DNA of 5,054 nucleotides. Origin: Omnitrophica bacterium RIFOXYB12_FULL_50_7. GTDB lineage: Bacteria; Omnitrophota; Omnitrophia; Omnitrophales; Aquincolibacteriaceae. The stretch covers positions 1,152 to 6,205 of the forward strand of contig MHFU01000117.1 in the NCBI GenBank assembly GCA_001804345.1, in the 5' to 3' direction. Positions 4,458-5,054 of this stretch are shown piece after piece (position 1 is the first letter of the stretch; the number at the start of each line of letters is the position of its first letter). A program made the translations under genes and the position numbers. The notes below the pieces were generated by a model that had not been told where the DNA came from, ran no database searches, and saw only the letters and a list, made by a program, of their open reading frames with translations.

Positions 4458-5054
4458 TAAATGCCCGTGCAAGTTTCAGAATTTCCGCAGGTCCGCGCTC
4501 CGTCCCGACTTTTATTTTCTTTTAATTGATGGCAGTCGGGACGGCCCCAATCTCCGTTCTGCGTCGATTGATCGGTATTGAGACCGCCAAGACCCGAGAA
4601 GGTCTCCCGGGCGTGATAAGAACTCCGGACATACGCACCCGCCAAAACTTTTTCAAATCCCATAGCCATAAGCTTGCGCGTCAGGTCCTGGAATTTCTCC
4701 GGCGTCACATATTCCTGCACTTCCAGACTCTGCGGCGTTGGCTGAAGATATTGACCAAGCGTCACGATGCTGACCCCCACCGACAAAAGATGCCGCCCTG
4801 TCTCCAGGATCTCCGGAACCGTTTCTCCGAGCCCTAGCATCAAACCACTTTTTGTGATCCGCTGCGGGGCCAATCTCTTGGCGATCTCAAGCGTCTTAAG
4901 CGAACACTGATAATCCGCCTGGGGCCTTACCACCCGCTGCAACCTTTCCACAGTCTCAAGATTGTGATCAAAGACCTCAGGCCCGGCCTCGATCACACTA
5001 CGGACCAGTTCTTCCCGTGAATGAAAATCCGGGGTCAGAACCTCCACCTGCGAT
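4457..5054 (-). CDS. lipA: Lipoyl synthase LipA, C-terminal part (5' end outside window), with repeat-derived tail
   Basis: Radical SAM enzyme inserting two sulfurs into protein-bound octanoyl groups to make lipoyl cofactor. The frame is open to the window edge; the GTG at 5047 is an internal valine (VEVLTPDF), not a start. Counting from it, DHNLETV (28-34), TKSGLMLGLGE (65-75), TLGQYLQP (96-103) and RSSYHA (141-146) are textbook LipA blocks. The RSSYH serine ligates the auxiliary [4Fe-4S] cluster; the N-terminal cysteine motifs lie outside the window. Most LipA proteins end roughly 10-15 residues after RSSYHA, but here 50 more codons follow. About 27 of these (residues 156-182) are encoded by repeat copy B, which is 84 bp and therefore keeps the frame. 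The TAG at 4459-4457 uses the first base of repeat copy C. Function is probably retained, since the tail lies outside the catalytic core. Confidence 0.95.
   Translation of the reverse strand, partial: SQVEVLTPDFHSREELVRSVIEAGPEVFDHNLETVERLQRVVRPQADYQCSLKTLEIAKRLAPQRITKSGLMLGLGETVPEILETGRHLLSVGVSIVTLGQYLQPTPQSLEVQEYVTPEKFQDLTRKLMAMGFEKVLAGAYVRSSYHARETFSGLGGLNTDQSTQNGDWGRPDCHQLKENKSRDGARTCGNSETCTGI
4501..4584 (-). repeat. Type-II double-hairpin element, copy B, inside the lipA 3' coding region
   Basis: Minus-strand start GTCTCAATACCGATCAAT. Hairpin 1 spans 4545-4584, matching copy A at 32 of 40 positions. Hairpin 2 has a perfect 9-bp stem GTCCCGACT (4542-4534 read on minus) / AGTCGGGAC (4510-4502), around a 23-nt loop that matches copy A at 21 positions. 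Most stem pairs differ from A, but both sides changed together. It is read through by lipA without a stop. Confidence 0.88.

Noticed and set aside
4458..4500. Alternative reading frame between copies B and C giving an ERGPAEILKLARAF-like stretch, as a trace of the original lipA end or another gene
   Set aside because: The stretch is only about 14 codons and has no recognisable homology, so it cannot be told from chance.
4501..4542. Intrinsic terminator formed by hairpin 2 of copy B
   Set aside because: The stem is followed by GGAGCGCGG on the minus strand, with no U-tract, and lies inside the lipA frame. On the plus strand no gene would be ended by it.
4267..4837. Plus-strand ORFs opposite lipA and the lipoyl-like gene
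   Set aside because: They are antisense shadows of well-supported genes and run through the hairpin repeats without any family motif.

Overview
The window looks like part of a chromosomal, housekeeping-type locus from a Gram-negative-like bacterium of roughly balanced base composition. Every supported gene lies on the minus strand. Reading 5'->3' on that strand, the order is: lipoyl synthase (lipA, 5' end outside the window), a free-standing lipoyl-like domain protein, a short ORF that looks like a duplicated piece of that domain, a fold-type I PLP aminotransferase, glutamate racemase (murI), queC, queE, and the first 75 codons of RNase PH (rph). The style of the rph and lipA proteins would fit a deltaproteobacteria-like or related candidate lineage, but this is an impression; the sequence alone does not settle the taxon.

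Layout. 5054-4457: 3' part of lipA, with an unusual C-terminal extension. 4355-4080: lipoyl-like protein, which lacks a lysine at the lipoylation position. 4025-3915: 36-codon ORF resembling the end of the preceding protein, overlapping the aminotransferase start by ATGA. 3918-2851: aminotransferase. 2850-2715: short gap with two hairpins. 2714-1866: murI. 1874-1621: dense hairpin array filling the murI-queC gap. 1619-948 and 951-238: queC and queE, overlapping by ATGA. 226-1: rph, whose Shine-Dalgarno sequence overlaps the queE stop codon.

The biochemistry is a mix: lipoate cofactor assembly, amino-acid metabolism, peptidoglycan precursor supply (D-glutamate), two early steps of queuosine/7-deazaguanine synthesis, and tRNA 3'-end trimming. 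Close spacing and overlaps suggest queC-queE-rph are co-transcribed and translationally linked.

The most striking content is not the genes but a family of ~83-84 bp double-hairpin repeats. There are three copies of one type (A at 1742-1825 on +, B at 4501-4584 and C at 4375-4457 on -) and two tandem copies of a second type (1621-1707 and 1704-1874, the latter interrupted). In the A/B/C family the second hairpin has a 9-bp stem that is almost wholly different in each copy yet stays base-paired, around a fixed-length 23-nt loop whose sequence is conserved. Copy A sits precisely inside one of the second-type repeats, with the uninterrupted tandem copy as an internal empty-site control. Copy B lies in frame inside the 3' end of lipA. 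Repeat copies supply the stop codons of lipA and murI, and one abuts the queC start codon. This looks like a small non-autonomous mobile or structured palindromic element; no mobilising enzyme is visible here.
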